Positions 9,221 through 17,406 are shown, numbered from the stretch's first letter. The stretch is 64,000 nucleotides of DNA from Streptomyces vinaceus (GCF_008704935.1 NZ_CP023692.1:5113001-5177000); one strand, 5' to 3'. Notes: generated from the sequence alone by a model not told the origin. Program-made: numbers and translations.

Positions 9221-9326
9221 GGCGCCATTGTGGAGTCCGCGCACTTCCCGCCGCGTGGAATATCCACAGGCACGGACCGATGATAGGAAAAGACGCATAT
9301 CTCCCACACGGAGGGCGGGAACCGCC

Positions 9327-9722
9327 ATGTCCGAGCACCCTGACGCTGCCCTGATCCGCCGCGGCTACGAGGCCTTCGGCAAGGGCGACATGGAGATGAT
9401 GGGCACGCTGATGACGGCCGACGTCATCCACCACGTCCCGGGCAGCAATCCCCTCTCCGGCCACCACAAGGGCCGGGAAGCCGTCCTCGACCTGTACCGG
9501 AGGCTCGGCGAGGAGACCAACGGCACCTTCCAGGTCGATCTGCACGCGGTGCTGGTCGACGGCCGGGGTCACGTCATGGCCTTCCACACGGCCCGGGGCG
9601 ACCGCGGGGACCACGGGATCGAGATCCAGGGAGGCCTCTTCTTCACGATCGTCGGCGGGAAGATCACCGACATCGACGAGTGCACGCAGGACATCGACGA
9701 GGAGGACCGCTTCTGGGGCTGA
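9327..9722 (+). CDS. SnoaL-like / NTF2-fold protein
   Basis: 131 residues from ATG 9327, GGAGGGCGGGA upstream. The sequence follows the nuclear-transport-factor-2 / SnoaL pattern: LIRRGYEAFGKGDMEMMGTLM, DVIHHVPGSNPLSGHHKGREAVLDLY, VMAFHTARGD, GGLFFTIVGGKITDIDECTQD. Members are small alpha+beta barrels acting as isomerases, cyclases, hydrolases or ligand binders. His/Asp residues lining the pocket (HH in DVIHHVPG and the terminal acidic motif) are present, but a specific reaction cannot be assigned. Confidence 0.85.
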   Translation: MSEHPDAALIRRGYEAFGKGDMEMMGTLMTADVIHHVPGSNPLSGHHKGREAVLDLYRRLGEETNGTFQVDLHAVLVDGRGHVMAFHTARGDRGDHGIEIQGGLFFTIVGGKITDIDECTQDIDEEDRFWG

Positions 9723-9821
9723 GCTCCAGGCCCCGCCCCGCCGGCCGACCTGCTGGGCCGACCCGGCGGCCTACCTGCTGAGCCCAGCCCCGCCGGCCGA
9801 CCTCCTCGCCGCGCCCCGGTC

Positions 9822-10160
9822 TCAGCCCTGCGGCTTCGGCGCCGCCTGCTGCACGACCTCGAACGACCACACCGCCGACCCCGAGGCCGCCGGCTTCGGG
9901 CGCTCGCCGCCGCCCGCGCCACCGCCCCCACCCTGGTGCGCCGCCTTCATGGGCCCTTCCATCCACGCCTGGAAGTCCTCCTCCGACCGCCACCGCGTGT
10001 ACACCAGGTACTGGTCCGTGCCCTCGACGGGACGAAGCAGCTCGAACCACTCGAACCCGTCCGAACCCTCCACGGCCCCCGCCCGCGAGGCGAACCGCTG
10101 CTCCAGGACTTCCCGCTGCTCAGCGGGGACGGTCAGTGCGTTGATCTTCACGATGCTCAT
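9822..10160 (-). CDS. Antibiotic biosynthesis monooxygenase (ABM) domain protein
   Basis: 112 residues from ATG 10160. The first ~75 residues are a ferredoxin-like ABM domain: INALTVPAEQREVLEQRF, GFEWFELLRPVEG, YLVYTRWRSEEDFQAWMEG. Such proteins act as cofactor-free oxygenases or, in IsdG-like members, heme-degrading enzymes; the EWFELLRP strand resembles the heme-degrading branch but lacks proof. The tail after residue 75 is a Gly/Pro/Ala-rich extension ending in AVWSFEVVQQAAPKP. An ATG three codons upstream is also possible. Convergent with the preceding SnoaL gene. Confidence 0.75.
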   Translation of the reverse strand: MSIVKINALTVPAEQREVLEQRFASRAGAVEGSDGFEWFELLRPVEGTDQYLVYTRWRSEEDFQAWMEGPMKAAHQGGGGGAGGGERPKPAASGSAVWSFEVVQQAAPKPQG

Positions 10161-10280
10161 GCACGCCATCCTAGGGATCCCATGCGGGATATCGTCGTCC
10201 CAGGTAATGAAGTGGTGCATGAAACGCGGCAGCCAGGCGAAGTCAAGGTTGCGGTCAACAGGGCGGGAGGCCGGCGAGGC

Positions 10281-12299
10281 GTGGCTAACGCGGCAGAGCA
10301 CAGCGGTGCGAACGGACATGCCGGGGTCATAGGCGGTAGCGGCAGGCTGGGGGCGGCACGGCTCCTCCTGTGGGCTCTGGCCGGTGTCCTCGCCGTCAGA
10401 CAGGCGGCCGCGGTGCTGCGCGTGCCACCGGGCGAGTGGCTCAGCGAGTTCCGGCTCCCCAGCGCCTTCCCCGGCTCCCTCTACGACGGCGGCCAGTTCA
10501 CCGCGACCCCCTTCGCCGGGCTGGTCCTCAAGCCGTTCCTCGGTCTCGCGGCGCCCTCCCTGGAGGTGGCCTGGACCAGCGTGACGCTGCTGTTCGTCGC
10601 CGCCATCGGGCTGGTCGCCGCGCGCGGCCTGCCCGACCCCGTGCCCCGGCGCACCGCGCTGCTCGCCGCGCCCGTCCTGGTCGCCCTGATGATGGTGTCC
10701 CTGCCGGTCCGCGCGGCCGCCTCGCCGGGCCAGACCGCCGTCCTGCCCGTGCTGCTGGTGCTGCTGGCCGTGTTCCGGGTGCCCGGCGAGCGCCCGGCCG
10801 GGTTCCTCGTCGGCCTCGCCGCCGCGCTCCAGCCGGCCCTGCTGCTCTTCGCGCCGCTGCTGTGGGTCACCGGCCGCCGCCCCACCGCCAGGGCCGCCGC
10901 CGTGACCTTCGCCGCGGCCACGGCCCTGTCCTGGGCGGCCCTGCCGCGCGACTCCTGGACGTACTGGGTCCACCACCTCGCCGGCACCGGCCTCGGCGGC
11001 GCCCCCGACAGCCTCGCCAACCAGTCCGTGCACGGCGCCCTGCTGCGGCTCGGCCTGACCGGCCCCGTCGAGATCCTGCTGTACGTGGCCCTCGCGGGCG
11101 TGATCGGCTGGGTCGGCCTGCGCCGCGCCGCCCGCTACGCCCGCGACGGCCAGTTGCTCCTCGCCGTGGCCGTCACCGGCTGCGTCGCCGTCGCCGTGGC
11201 GCCGACCGGCTGGCGCCACCAGCTGCTGTGGGTGCTCCTCGCGGTGGCCGGCAAGGTCGGCAAGCGGGCGGCCGACCGGCCCGTGTGGCCGGTGGCCGTG
11301 GTGCTCGCCATGACCCTGCCCGCCGACGTGCTGCTGCCCAACCTGGCCGCGCTGGCCCCCGTACGGGACAACGTCCTGCTGCTCGCCGCGCTGGCGGCGG
11401 CCTGCGCCGTGCCGTTCCTGCCGCGCTCCTCGCCGTACTGGCGCGAGCCCGTCCCGACCGCGTACGGCCGGCCCGCCGCCGCCCGGTGGTCGCGGGTGCC
11501 GCTGATGCCGTTCTGGCGGCGCGTGCTCTCGCGCCCCAACCTGTTGCTGGAGCTGCTCCTGATACGGGTGGGGTACTCCCTGTACTCGCACATCCGGGCC
11601 GCCGCACCCAGCAGCCGCAGCCTCGCCGAGGGGCACGGCAGCCAGATCCACGCCGTCGAGCAGGCGCTGGGCATCGACATCGAGCGGGCCGTCAACCACG
11701 CCGTGGTGAACACGCCCTGGCTGGAGAAGTTCTTCAACTTCTACTACACGTCGTTCCACTTCGTGGTGCCGCTGACGATCCTGGCGGTCCTGTACTGGCG
11801 CAGGCCGGGCGACTACCGCTGGGCCCGCGCCTCGCTGGGGCTGGCCACCGTCCTCGCGCTCATCGGCTTCTGGCTGTACCCGCTGGCGCCCCCGCGGCTG
11901 ATGCCGGGGCTCGGCTTCATCGACACCGTGCACGGACCGCAGGATCTGGCCAATCCGCAGTACGGGGCCATGACCGCGATCTCCAACCAGTACGCGGCGA
12001 TGCCTTCGCTGCACTTCGGCTGGTCGCTGTGGTGCGGGATCGTGATCATCATGCTCGCGCCGAAGGGCTGGCAGAAGCTGCTGGGGGCGCTGCACCCGCT
12101 GATCACGGTGTGCGCGATCGTCGCCACCGCCAACCACTGGGTGCTCGACGCGGTCGGCGGAGCGGCCGTCGTGAGCGCCGGGTTCGGGCTGGTCTACGTT
12201 CTGTCGGGGCCGCGCGGGGCCGTCCTGCCGGCCGGGCTGAGCGTGCCGCGGCCGCGCGAGCCGGAGCGGGTGGGCGCCGTATCCCGTACGCGGGCGTAG
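10281..12299 (+). CDS. Bifunctional GT87 glycosyltransferase / PAP2 (inositolphosphotransferase-like) membrane protein
   Basis: 672 residues from GTG 10281 (GGGAGG 10 bases upstream). Residues ~15-380 are a polytopic GT87-type mannosyltransferase-like region (SLYDGGQFTATPFAG, then helices with GWRHQLLWVL), which in relatives uses polyprenyl-phosphate sugars on the outer face of the membrane. Residues ~415-645 are a PAP2_3 / Aur1-like phosphatase-transferase: YTSFHFVVPL, MPSLHFGWSLWCG and TANHWVLDAVGG carry the catalytic His residues and Asp. One chain therefore combines glycolipid glycosyl transfer with a phosphatase/headgroup transferase, probably in envelope glycolipid synthesis. Confidence 0.85.
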   Translation: MANAAEHSGANGHAGVIGGSGRLGAARLLLWALAGVLAVRQAAAVLRVPPGEWLSEFRLPSAFPGSLYDGGQFTATPFAGLVLKPFLGLAAPSLEVAWTSVTLLFVAAIGLVAARGLPDPVPRRTALLAAPVLVALMMVSLPVRAAASPGQTAVLPVLLVLLAVFRVPGERPAGFLVGLAAALQPALLLFAPLLWVTGRRPTARAAAVTFAAATALSWAALPRDSWTYWVHHLAGTGLGGAPDSLANQSVHGALLRLGLTGPVEILLYVALAGVIGWVGLRRAARYARDGQLLLAVAVTGCVAVAVAPTGWRHQLLWVLLAVAGKVGKRAADRPVWPVAVVLAMTLPADVLLPNLAALAPVRDNVLLLAALAAACAVPFLPRSSPYWREPVPTAYGRPAAARWSRVPLMPFWRRVLSRPNLLLELLLIRVGYSLYSHIRAAAPSSRSLAEGHGSQIHAVEQALGIDIERAVNHAVVNTPWLEKFFNFYYTSFHFVVPLTILAVLYWRRPGDYRWARASLGLATVLALIGFWLYPLAPPRLMPGLGFIDTVHGPQDLANPQYGAMTAISNQYAAMPSLHFGWSLWCGIVIIMLAPKGWQKLLGALHPLITVCAIVATANHWVLDAVGGAAVVSAGFGLVYVLSGPRGAVLPAGLSVPRPREPERVGAVSRTRA

Positions 12300-12341
12300 G
12301 GAACGGCGCGCGGGGGAACCGGTCGCGGGAGGACGGCTCGC

Positions 12342-12385
12342 GGGTCATCGGGCCCCCGGGCGAGGGCCGCGCGGCCCGATGACCC
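12342..12385 (+). terminator. Hairpin downstream of the GT87-PAP2 gene
   Basis: GGGTCATCGGGCC (12342-12354) is a perfect inverted repeat of GGCCCGATGACCC (12373-12385) with an 18-base loop, 43 bases after the stop codon. There is no T run, as is usual for terminators in this group. Confidence 0.55.
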
Positions 12386-12412
12386 CGGCAGGGCGACGGG
12401 CCGCGGGGACGA

Positions 12413-12458
12413 CGAAGGGGTGCCGGGCGGGTCTCGTACCCGTCCCGGCACCCCTTCG
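12413..12458. terminator. Bidirectional hairpin between convergent genes
   Basis: CGAAGGGGTGCCGGG and CCCGGCACCCCTTCG form a near-perfect ~20-base-pair stem with the inner CGGGT/ACCCG pair continuing it. It lies between the rightward GT87-PAP2 gene and the leftward gene ending at 12475, the expected place for a shared terminator. Confidence 0.7.
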
Positions 12459-12474
12459 GTGGATCGCCGCGTCC

Positions 12475-12891
12475 TCAGGATCCGCCGGGTGCGGCCGGTG
12501 CGCCACTCGGGCCCGGGGCCCCGGCCAGTCCCGCCACGACGAGGGCGACCGCCGCCTGCGCGGTGTCGGCCTCGCCGATCACGAGCTTCTGGGTCGGGCT
12601 CAGGACGCGGAACCGGCCGCCCGGCAGCGGCTCGACCGCCGGCGCCGCCACCTCGAAGGGGTGGCTGGTGCGGGCGCTGAACCACAGGGTGAACCGGGTG
12701 GTGAACGGGTAGAGCCGGCGCAGTGACGGTTCTGCGGAAGCGGCCTCGATGAGCGCGAGCACGCCCCGGCTCAAGGCCTGCGAGCTCAAGGCCTGCGAGC
12801 CGTCCCGTTCGTGCATCAGCCGCCATGTCGTCGGCAGGCGCTGCCAGCGCGCTTCCACGCAGTCGGCCGCCCCACTTGCCTGAAGATTCAT
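12475..12891 (-). CDS. Small protein resembling the DUF6193 family
   Basis: 138 residues from ATG 12891; no clear Shine-Dalgarno. The recognisable part is EARWQRLPTTWRLMHE, then LIEAASAEPSLRRLYPFTTRFTLWFSART and PGGRFRVLSPTQKLVIGEADTAQAAVALV. The LYPFT...LWFS pattern is seen in small Streptomyces proteins often found next to biosynthetic genes (labelled DUF6193 as far as I recall). SQALSSQALSRG contains a short internal duplication. No catalytic motif can be named; the nearby P450 gene is in the same orientation 145 bases upstream of this gene. Confidence 0.6.
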   Translation of the reverse strand: MNLQASGAADCVEARWQRLPTTWRLMHERDGSQALSSQALSRGVLALIEAASAEPSLRRLYPFTTRFTLWFSARTSHPFEVAAPAVEPLPGGRFRVLSPTQKLVIGEADTAQAAVALVVAGLAGAPGPSGAPAAPGGS

Positions 12892-13036
12892 CCGCGCAGT
12901 CTGACGGCAGGCAGGCCCCTGGACAATGCCCCGGACGGGAACGGGCCCCGACGGAAACGGAATCGTCCATACCGCGGACGGCAGGGGCCGGGCGTGGGAG
13001 GAGCGGCCCCTGCCGCCGTGGACCACGGGCCGGCCG

Positions 13037-14281
13037 TCAACCGCGGCTGACCCGGAGCTCCTTGATGCCGTTGAGCCAGGCGGCCCGCAGTCGCCGCGGC
13101 TCGGGCCCGGCCAGCCGCAGGTCGGGCAGCGCATCGGCGAGCGCGTTGAAGATCAGGTCGATCTCCATGATGGCCAGCGACTTGCCGAGGCAGAAGTGCG
13201 GTCCGCCGCCGCCGAAGCCCAGGTGCGGGTTCGGGTCGCGGGTGATGTCGAAGCGGTCGGGGTCGGTGAACACCTCGGGGTCGTGGTTGGCCGAGGAGTA
13301 GAAGAGCCCCACCCGGTCGCCCGCCTTGATCTTCTGCCCGCCGATCTCGGTGTCCCGGGTGGCGGTGCGCTGGAAGGACACCACGGGGGTGGCCCAGCGG
13401 ACGATCTCCTCGGCGGCCGTGGCCGGCCGGCTCTCCTTGTACAGCTCCCACTGCTCGGGGTGGGTCAGGAAGGCGTGCATGCCGTGGCTGATGGCGTTGC
13501 GCGTGGTCTCGTTGCCCGCGACCGCGAGCAGCAGCACGAAGAAGCCGAACTCGTCGGAGCCCAGGTTGCCCTGACCCTCGGCGGCGACCAGCTGCGTGAC
13601 GATGTCCTTGGCCGGGCACTCCTTGCGGGCCGCGGACAGGTTCATGGCGTAGCCGATGAGCTCCATCGCCGCGTTGGAGCCGACTTCCTCGGTGATCGCG
13701 TACTCGGGGTCGTCGTACGCGATCATCTTGTTCGACCAGTCGAAGATGCGCAGCCGGTCCTCCTGCGGTACGCCGATCAGCTCCGCGATGGCCTGGAGGG
13801 GGAGCTCGCACGCGACCTGGGTGACGAAGTCGAAGCTGCCGTCGGCCGAGGCGGCGAGCGCCTCCGCGACGATCTTCCGGGCCCGGTCGCGCAGGGCGTC
13901 CTCCAGGCCGCGGATGGCCCGGGGGGTGAAGCCGCGCTGCACGATCTGCCGTACGCGGGTGTGTTCCGGCGGGTCCATGTTCAGCATGATCAGGCGCTGG
14001 GCATCTATCTGCTCGCGCTGGATGTGCTCGTTGAAGCGGATGATCGCCGTATTGGTGGTCGAGGAGAACAACTCGGGGTGCGTGGAGACGTACTTGACGT
14101 CCGCGTGCCGGGTCACGACCCAGTAGCCGTCGTCGTCGAAGCCGGTGACGCCCCGCCGCTGGGGGCACCACCACACGGGGGCGGTCTGCCGCAGCCGGGC
14201 GAACTCGGGGAAGGGGACGCGGTCCTGGAGCAGGTCGGGATCGGTGGCGTCGAAGCCTTCGGGCAGCGCGGGACACGACAT
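13037..14281 (-). CDS. cyp125: Cytochrome P450, CYP125-like steroid C26(27)-hydroxylase
   Basis: 414 residues from ATG 14281. P450 landmarks: I-helix AGNETT (255-260), K-helix EEIVR (291-295), heme loop FGGGGPHFCLG with Cys364. The text matches mycobacterial CYP125, which oxidises the terminal carbon of cholesterol and cholestenone side chains: NMDPPEHTRVRQIVQRGFTP, NLGSDEFGFFVLLLAVAGNETTRN (in two parts), and WATPVVSFQRTATRDTEIGG. It is divergent from a fadA5-like thiolase, the same arrangement as cyp125 and fadA5 in Mycobacterium tuberculosis, and has a KstR-type operator 48 bases upstream. Electrons may come from the ferredoxin at 25620. Confidence 0.88.
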   Translation of the reverse strand: MSCPALPEGFDATDPDLLQDRVPFPEFARLRQTAPVWWCPQRRGVTGFDDDGYWVVTRHADVKYVSTHPELFSSTTNTAIIRFNEHIQREQIDAQRLIMLNMDPPEHTRVRQIVQRGFTPRAIRGLEDALRDRARKIVAEALAASADGSFDFVTQVACELPLQAIAELIGVPQEDRLRIFDWSNKMIAYDDPEYAITEEVGSNAAMELIGYAMNLSAARKECPAKDIVTQLVAAEGQGNLGSDEFGFFVLLLAVAGNETTRNAISHGMHAFLTHPEQWELYKESRPATAAEEIVRWATPVVSFQRTATRDTEIGGQKIKAGDRVGLFYSSANHDPEVFTDPDRFDITRDPNPHLGFGGGGPHFCLGKSLAIMEIDLIFNALADALPDLRLAGPEPRRLRAAWLNGIKELRVSRG

Positions 14282-14297
14282 CGGGCGACTCCAAGGT

Positions 14298-14312
14298 CTG
14301 ACGGCCCATCAG
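14298..14312. promoter_or_regulatory. CTGACG-N3-CGTCAG-type palindrome before cyp125
   Basis: CTGACGGCCCATCAG: 11 of 12 arm positions fit CTGACG-N3-CGTCAG. It lies 17 bases before the cyp125 start. The same palindrome recurs at 34106, 40924 and 57563. The cognate regulator is not identified. Confidence 0.5.
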
Positions 14313-14328
14313 AAGTTGGCTTGAAGGT

Positions 14329-14342
14329 AGTAACGAGTTCTA
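14329..14342. promoter_or_regulatory. KstR-type operator, cyp125 side
   Basis: AGTAACGAGTTCTA fits the mycobacterial KstR consensus TnnAACnnGTTnnA at all but the first fixed base. It is 48 bases upstream of the cyp125 start codon. Confidence 0.65.
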
Positions 14343-14444
14343 GAAGTGACAAGGGTCCTCGCGCCAACTGTTGCGTGTGGAATCCGTGTAAGGCGCGTGC
14401 AAGACCCTTGCGTGCGGGGGTTACAGGTCATAAGACTGCGGGGA

Positions 14445-14466
14445 GAACTAGAACGCGTACTAGTTC
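14445..14466. promoter_or_regulatory. KstR-type operator, fadA5 side
   Basis: GAACTAGAACGCG followed by TACTAGTTC is a long palindrome; its core TAGAACGCGTACTA fits TnnAACnnGTTnnA with one mismatch (GTA for GTT). It ends 56 bases before the thiolase start. The same extended form is seen at 24105-24126. Confidence 0.75.
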
Positions 14467-14522
14467 GGGCGGGGCGCCGGGACGGCCCGCCGCGCCGGCA
14501 CAGTGCAGGAGAGGACGAGCTC

Positions 14523-15692
14523 ATGGCCGCGGAACCCGTCATCGTCGAAGCCGTACGCACTCCCATCGGCAAGCGCGGGGGCGCGCTCGCCAACCTCCAT
14601 CCCGCCTACCTGCTCGGTGAGACGTACCGCGAACTCCTGGCCCGTACCGGAATCCAGCCCGACTGCGTCGAGCAGATCGTCGGAGGCACCGTCACCCACG
14701 CCGGCGAGCAGTCCATGAACCCGGCGCGCAACGCCTGGCTCGCCATGGGCCTGCCGTACGAGACCGCCGCGACGACCGTGGACTGCCAGTGCGGCAGCTC
14801 CCAGCAGGCCAACCACATGGTGGCCAACATGATCTCCGGCGGGGTCATGGACATCGGCATCGCCTGCGGGGTCGAGGCCATGAGCCGGGTGCCGCTGGGC
14901 TCGGGCTCCAAGCACGGCCCGGGCAAGCCCTTCCCGGACGAGTGGAACGTCGACCTCCCCAACCAGTTCGAGGCCGCCGAGCGGATCGCCCGCCACCGGG
15001 GCCTGACCCGCGAGGACGTCGACCGGCTCGGGCTGCTCTCGCAGGAGCGGGCCGCTGCCGCGTGGGCCGAGGAGCGGTTCAAGCGGGAGACCTTCGCCGT
15101 CCAGGTCCCGACGACGGAGGAGGAGCAGGCGGCCGGTCAGGGCATGTGGCGGCTGGTCGACCGCGACGAGGGCTTGCGCGACACGAGCATGGAGGCGCTG
15201 GCCCGGCTCAAGCCGGTCATGCCGACCGCCGTGCACACCGCCGGGAACTCCTCGCAGATATCGGACGGGGCCGCCGCCGTGATGTGGGCCTCGCGCAAGA
15301 TGGCCCGCGCGCTCAAGCTGAGGCCGCGCGCCCGGATCGTCGCCCAGGCGCTGGTGGGCGCGGACCCGCACTACCACCTGGACGGGCCGATCGACGCGAC
15401 GCGGGCCGTGCTGGGCAAGGCCGGGATGTCGCTGAAGGACATCGACCTGGTCGAGATCAACGAGGCGTTCGCCTCGGTCGTGCTGAGCTGGGCCCAGGTC
15501 TTCGAGCAGGACCTGGAGAAGGTCAACGTCAACGGCGGCGGCATCGCGCTCGGCCACCCCGTGGGCGCCACCGGGGCCCGGCTGATCACGACCGCGCTGC
15601 ACGAGCTGGAGCGCCGGGACAAGGAGTTCGCGCTGATCACCATGTGCGCGGGCGGCGCGCTGGCGACCGGGACGATCATCCAGCGGCTCTAG
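14523..15692 (+). CDS. fadA5: Steroid 3-ketoacyl-CoA thiolase, FadA5-like
   Basis: 389 residues from ATG 14523 (GGAGAGGACGAG upstream). Thiolase II residues are all present: nucleophile Cys90 in TVDCQCGSSQQANH, His345 in ALGHPVGATGARLI, Cys375 in MCAGGALATG. Text specific to the mycobacterial cholesterol thiolase FadA5 is conserved over the whole length (PVIVEAVRTPIGKR, GEQSMNPARNAWLAMGLP, VDLPNQFEAAERIA, HTAGNSSQISDGAAAVMW, VEINEAFASVVLSWA). The expected reaction is thiolytic removal of propionyl- or acetyl-CoA from a steroid side-chain 3-ketoacyl-CoA. It is divergent from cyp125 and preceded by a KstR-type operator. Confidence 0.9.
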   Translation: MAAEPVIVEAVRTPIGKRGGALANLHPAYLLGETYRELLARTGIQPDCVEQIVGGTVTHAGEQSMNPARNAWLAMGLPYETAATTVDCQCGSSQQANHMVANMISGGVMDIGIACGVEAMSRVPLGSGSKHGPGKPFPDEWNVDLPNQFEAAERIARHRGLTREDVDRLGLLSQERAAAAWAEERFKRETFAVQVPTTEEEQAAGQGMWRLVDRDEGLRDTSMEALARLKPVMPTAVHTAGNSSQISDGAAAVMWASRKMARALKLRPRARIVAQALVGADPHYHLDGPIDATRAVLGKAGMSLKDIDLVEINEAFASVVLSWAQVFEQDLEKVNVNGGGIALGHPVGATGARLITTALHELERRDKEFALITMCAGGALATGTIIQRL

Positions 15693-15721
15693 GCCGCGCA
15701 TGGACCCTGGGATGGGAAACA

Positions 15722-15769
15722 GAAGGCCCCGGTGGCCGGACCTGGGGAGGTCCGGCCACCGGGGCCTTC
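15722..15769. terminator. Perfect 22-bp stem terminator between convergent genes
   Basis: A perfect 22-base-pair inverted repeat with a GGGG loop starts GAAGGCCCCGG and ends CCGGGGCCTTC. It sits 29 bases after the thiolase stop and 41 bases from the stop of the leftward transglycosylase gene, so it can serve both. Confidence 0.8.
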
Positions 15770-15810
15770 GCACTTCTCGCCGCTCGCGCCGTCAGGCGGT
15801 CACTGGTGGC

Positions 15811-16215
15811 TTAGTACCAGTGGTGGGTCTGCCAGAAGTTCCAGGCGCCCACGGGGCTGCCGTAGCGGGAGTTCATGTAGTCCAGGCCCCACTTGATCTG
15901 GGTGGCCGGGTTGGTCTTCCAGTCGGCACCGGCGGAGGCCATCTTCGAGGCCGGCAGGGCCTGGACCAGGCCGTAGGCGCCCGAGGAGGCGTTCGTCGCG
16001 GTGTGGTTCCAGCCGCTCTCGCGGGAAACGATGTTGTTGAACGCCGCGAACTGCGCCGGGTCCTTGATCATCTGCTGGGCGATCGCCTTGGCGCTCGTCG
16101 GAGCCGCCTGGGCGGGAACCGTGGCGAGCATGGTGCCGGCGACGCCCAGGGCGACGATCGAACCGGCCAGGGCCTTCTTGGAAGCGGCGATGCTGCGAAT
16201 GACGGACTTCGACAC
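15811..16215 (-). CDS. Small secreted lytic transglycosylase (SLT domain)
   Basis: 134 residues from GTG 16215 (AAGG upstream). An N-terminal signal peptide (ALAGSIVALGVAGTMLATVPAQA) is followed directly by a short SLT domain: NNIVSRESGWNHTATN with catalytic Glu, SSGAYGLVQALPASKM, TQIKWGLDYMNSRYGSP and a terminal WNFWQTHHWY. This matches the compact muralytic enzymes that Streptomyces uses in spore germination and growth. It should cleave the MurNAc-GlcNAc backbone of peptidoglycan outside the cell. An in-frame Met at 16281 would add a non-signal tail and is less likely. Confidence 0.88.
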   Translation of the reverse strand: MSKSVIRSIAASKKALAGSIVALGVAGTMLATVPAQAAPTSAKAIAQQMIKDPAQFAAFNNIVSRESGWNHTATNASSGAYGLVQALPASKMASAGADWKTNPATQIKWGLDYMNSRYGSPVGAWNFWQTHHWY

Positions 16216-16602
16216 GGAGGGAACCTTCCGACGGGGACAAGGGCGGTCGCCGCACGCCAGGGGCATGCGTGAGCCACTCACGCGGTGGAGAGGGGTTCGT
16301 CGGGCGGGGGGCGAAGGCCCCGCCGCCGTGGCGACATCACCAGTTAGCCAGGTCCCGGGCGCCGTGGCAAAGGCCGTTGTTACTAGCCGTCCTCGCAGAG
16401 CGGTGTCCTTCGGCCCGGGTGGGGACGGTGGGTGTCGGTGCAGGTGGGGGCCGGGTTCCGGGGTGGGGGTCGGGGGTGGTGGGGGCTACTAGCGTGGGTC
16501 GTATGTGACGTGGGTCCTGTGGGGCGGGTCACCGCCACGGGGCCGGAATGTCGCGTTCTGTGGCGGTTCGTTACACGGATTGGTGTGTGCGCCGGGCCAC
16601 TT
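16216..16602 (-). promoter_or_regulatory. Long structured leader / intergenic region of the transglycosylase gene
   Basis: No gene is seen. Near the transglycosylase start the region can form GCGTGAG-CCA-CTCACGC (16267-16283) and a GGCGGGG/CCCCGCC hairpin (~16303-16326), and further out a very G-rich stretch (16420-16495). Small muralytic genes in Streptomyces are often controlled by c-di-AMP (ydaO) riboswitches, but I could not find the ydaO GGGGUGAAU core here. Another RNA leader cannot be excluded. Confidence 0.35.
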
Positions 16603-17406
16603 TCAACGCGAACCGAAGGAAACGGGTGCCTCGAACGCCGCTTTCCGCACCGCCCGCCGCAGCGCCTTCAGCAGCGTGCCCCCGATCGTGAGGGTCAGTA
16701 CGACGGTCAGCACGGCCCGCCCCAGGTCCCACCCCAGCGAGGTCGCCACGCAGTACGCGGCGAAGCGCGCCAGGTTGGCGGGGACCGGATCCCCCGGCTG
16801 GAACGAGATCCCCTGGCCCATGCCCTGCAGGAGCACCCAGCCCTGGAGGTTCATGATCGTGCCGTACGCGAACGAGCCGGCGAACCCGTACGCCGACAGC
16901 ATCAGCAGCTCCGCCCGGCCGCGCAGTCGCTCCGCCCCGGGCAGCAGCCCGGCCCCCAGGGAGAACCAGCCCATCGCGAGCATCTGGAACGGCATCCACG
17001 GCCCGACCCCGCCCGTGAGCAGGGCGGAGGCGAACATCGTCACCGAGCCGAGGACGAAGCCGAAGCCGGGCCCGAGGACGCGCCCGCTGAGCACCATCAG
17101 GAAGAACATCGGCTCCAGGCCGGCCGTGCCGGCGCCCAGCGGGCGCAGGGCCGCCCCGACGGCGGCGAGCACGCCGAGCATCGCCACCGCCTTGGCGTCC
17201 ATGCCCTGGTCGGCGATGGTCGCGACGACGACGGCGACGAGGAGCGGGAGCAGCCCCGCGAAGAGCCAGGGGGCGTCCTGGGAGTGGGCGAGACCGGACT
17301 GGCGGTCGGCGAGGAGGGGCCAGCCGAAGGCCGCGACGCCGATGAGGGTGACGAGGAGCAGCGCGGCGGCGGCGCGGGGGCCGATGCGCAGGGGGCGGCC
17401 GCTCAT
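16603..17406 (-). CDS. ECF transporter S component, probable cobalamin/cobinamide-related substrate
   Basis: 267 residues from ATG 17406, whose ATGA overlaps the stop of the ATPase gene by 4 bases. About six hydrophobic helices; features include LAAVGAALRPLGAGTAGLEPMFFLMVLSGRVLGPGFGF (read in parts) and LTGGVGPWMPFQMLAMGW, the pattern of substrate-binding S components of energy-coupling factor importers. It is the last gene of a five-gene leftward operon under a cobalamin riboswitch, so a corrinoid or cobalt-related substrate is the best inference. The C-terminus is basic and cytoplasmic. Confidence 0.85.
   Translation of the reverse strand: MSGRPLRIGPRAAAALLLVTLIGVAAFGWPLLADRQSGLAHSQDAPWLFAGLLPLLVAVVVATIADQGMDAKAVAMLGVLAAVGAALRPLGAGTAGLEPMFFLMVLSGRVLGPGFGFVLGSVTMFASALLTGGVGPWMPFQMLAMGWFSLGAGLLPGAERLRGRAELLMLSAYGFAGSFAYGTIMNLQGWVLLQGMGQGISFQPGDPVPANLARFAAYCVATSLGWDLGRAVLTVVLTLTIGGTLLKALRRAVRKAAFEAPVSFGSR

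Noticed and set aside
5402..9283. Very long plus-strand ORF of 1293 codons
   Set aside because: It is Arg/Pro-rich and lies antisense or out of frame to the peptidoglycan-binding, MFS and GNAT genes; a typical high-GC shadow.
6456..9614. Minus-strand ORF of 1052 codons across the MFS gene
   Set aside because: Low-complexity Gly/Asp/Glu/Arg translation antisense to a clear transporter gene.
16216..16602. ydaO (c-di-AMP) riboswitch before the transglycosylase gene
   Set aside because: A GCTAAC-like piece is present, but the GGGGAACC and GGGGUGAAU core blocks are missing in the right order.
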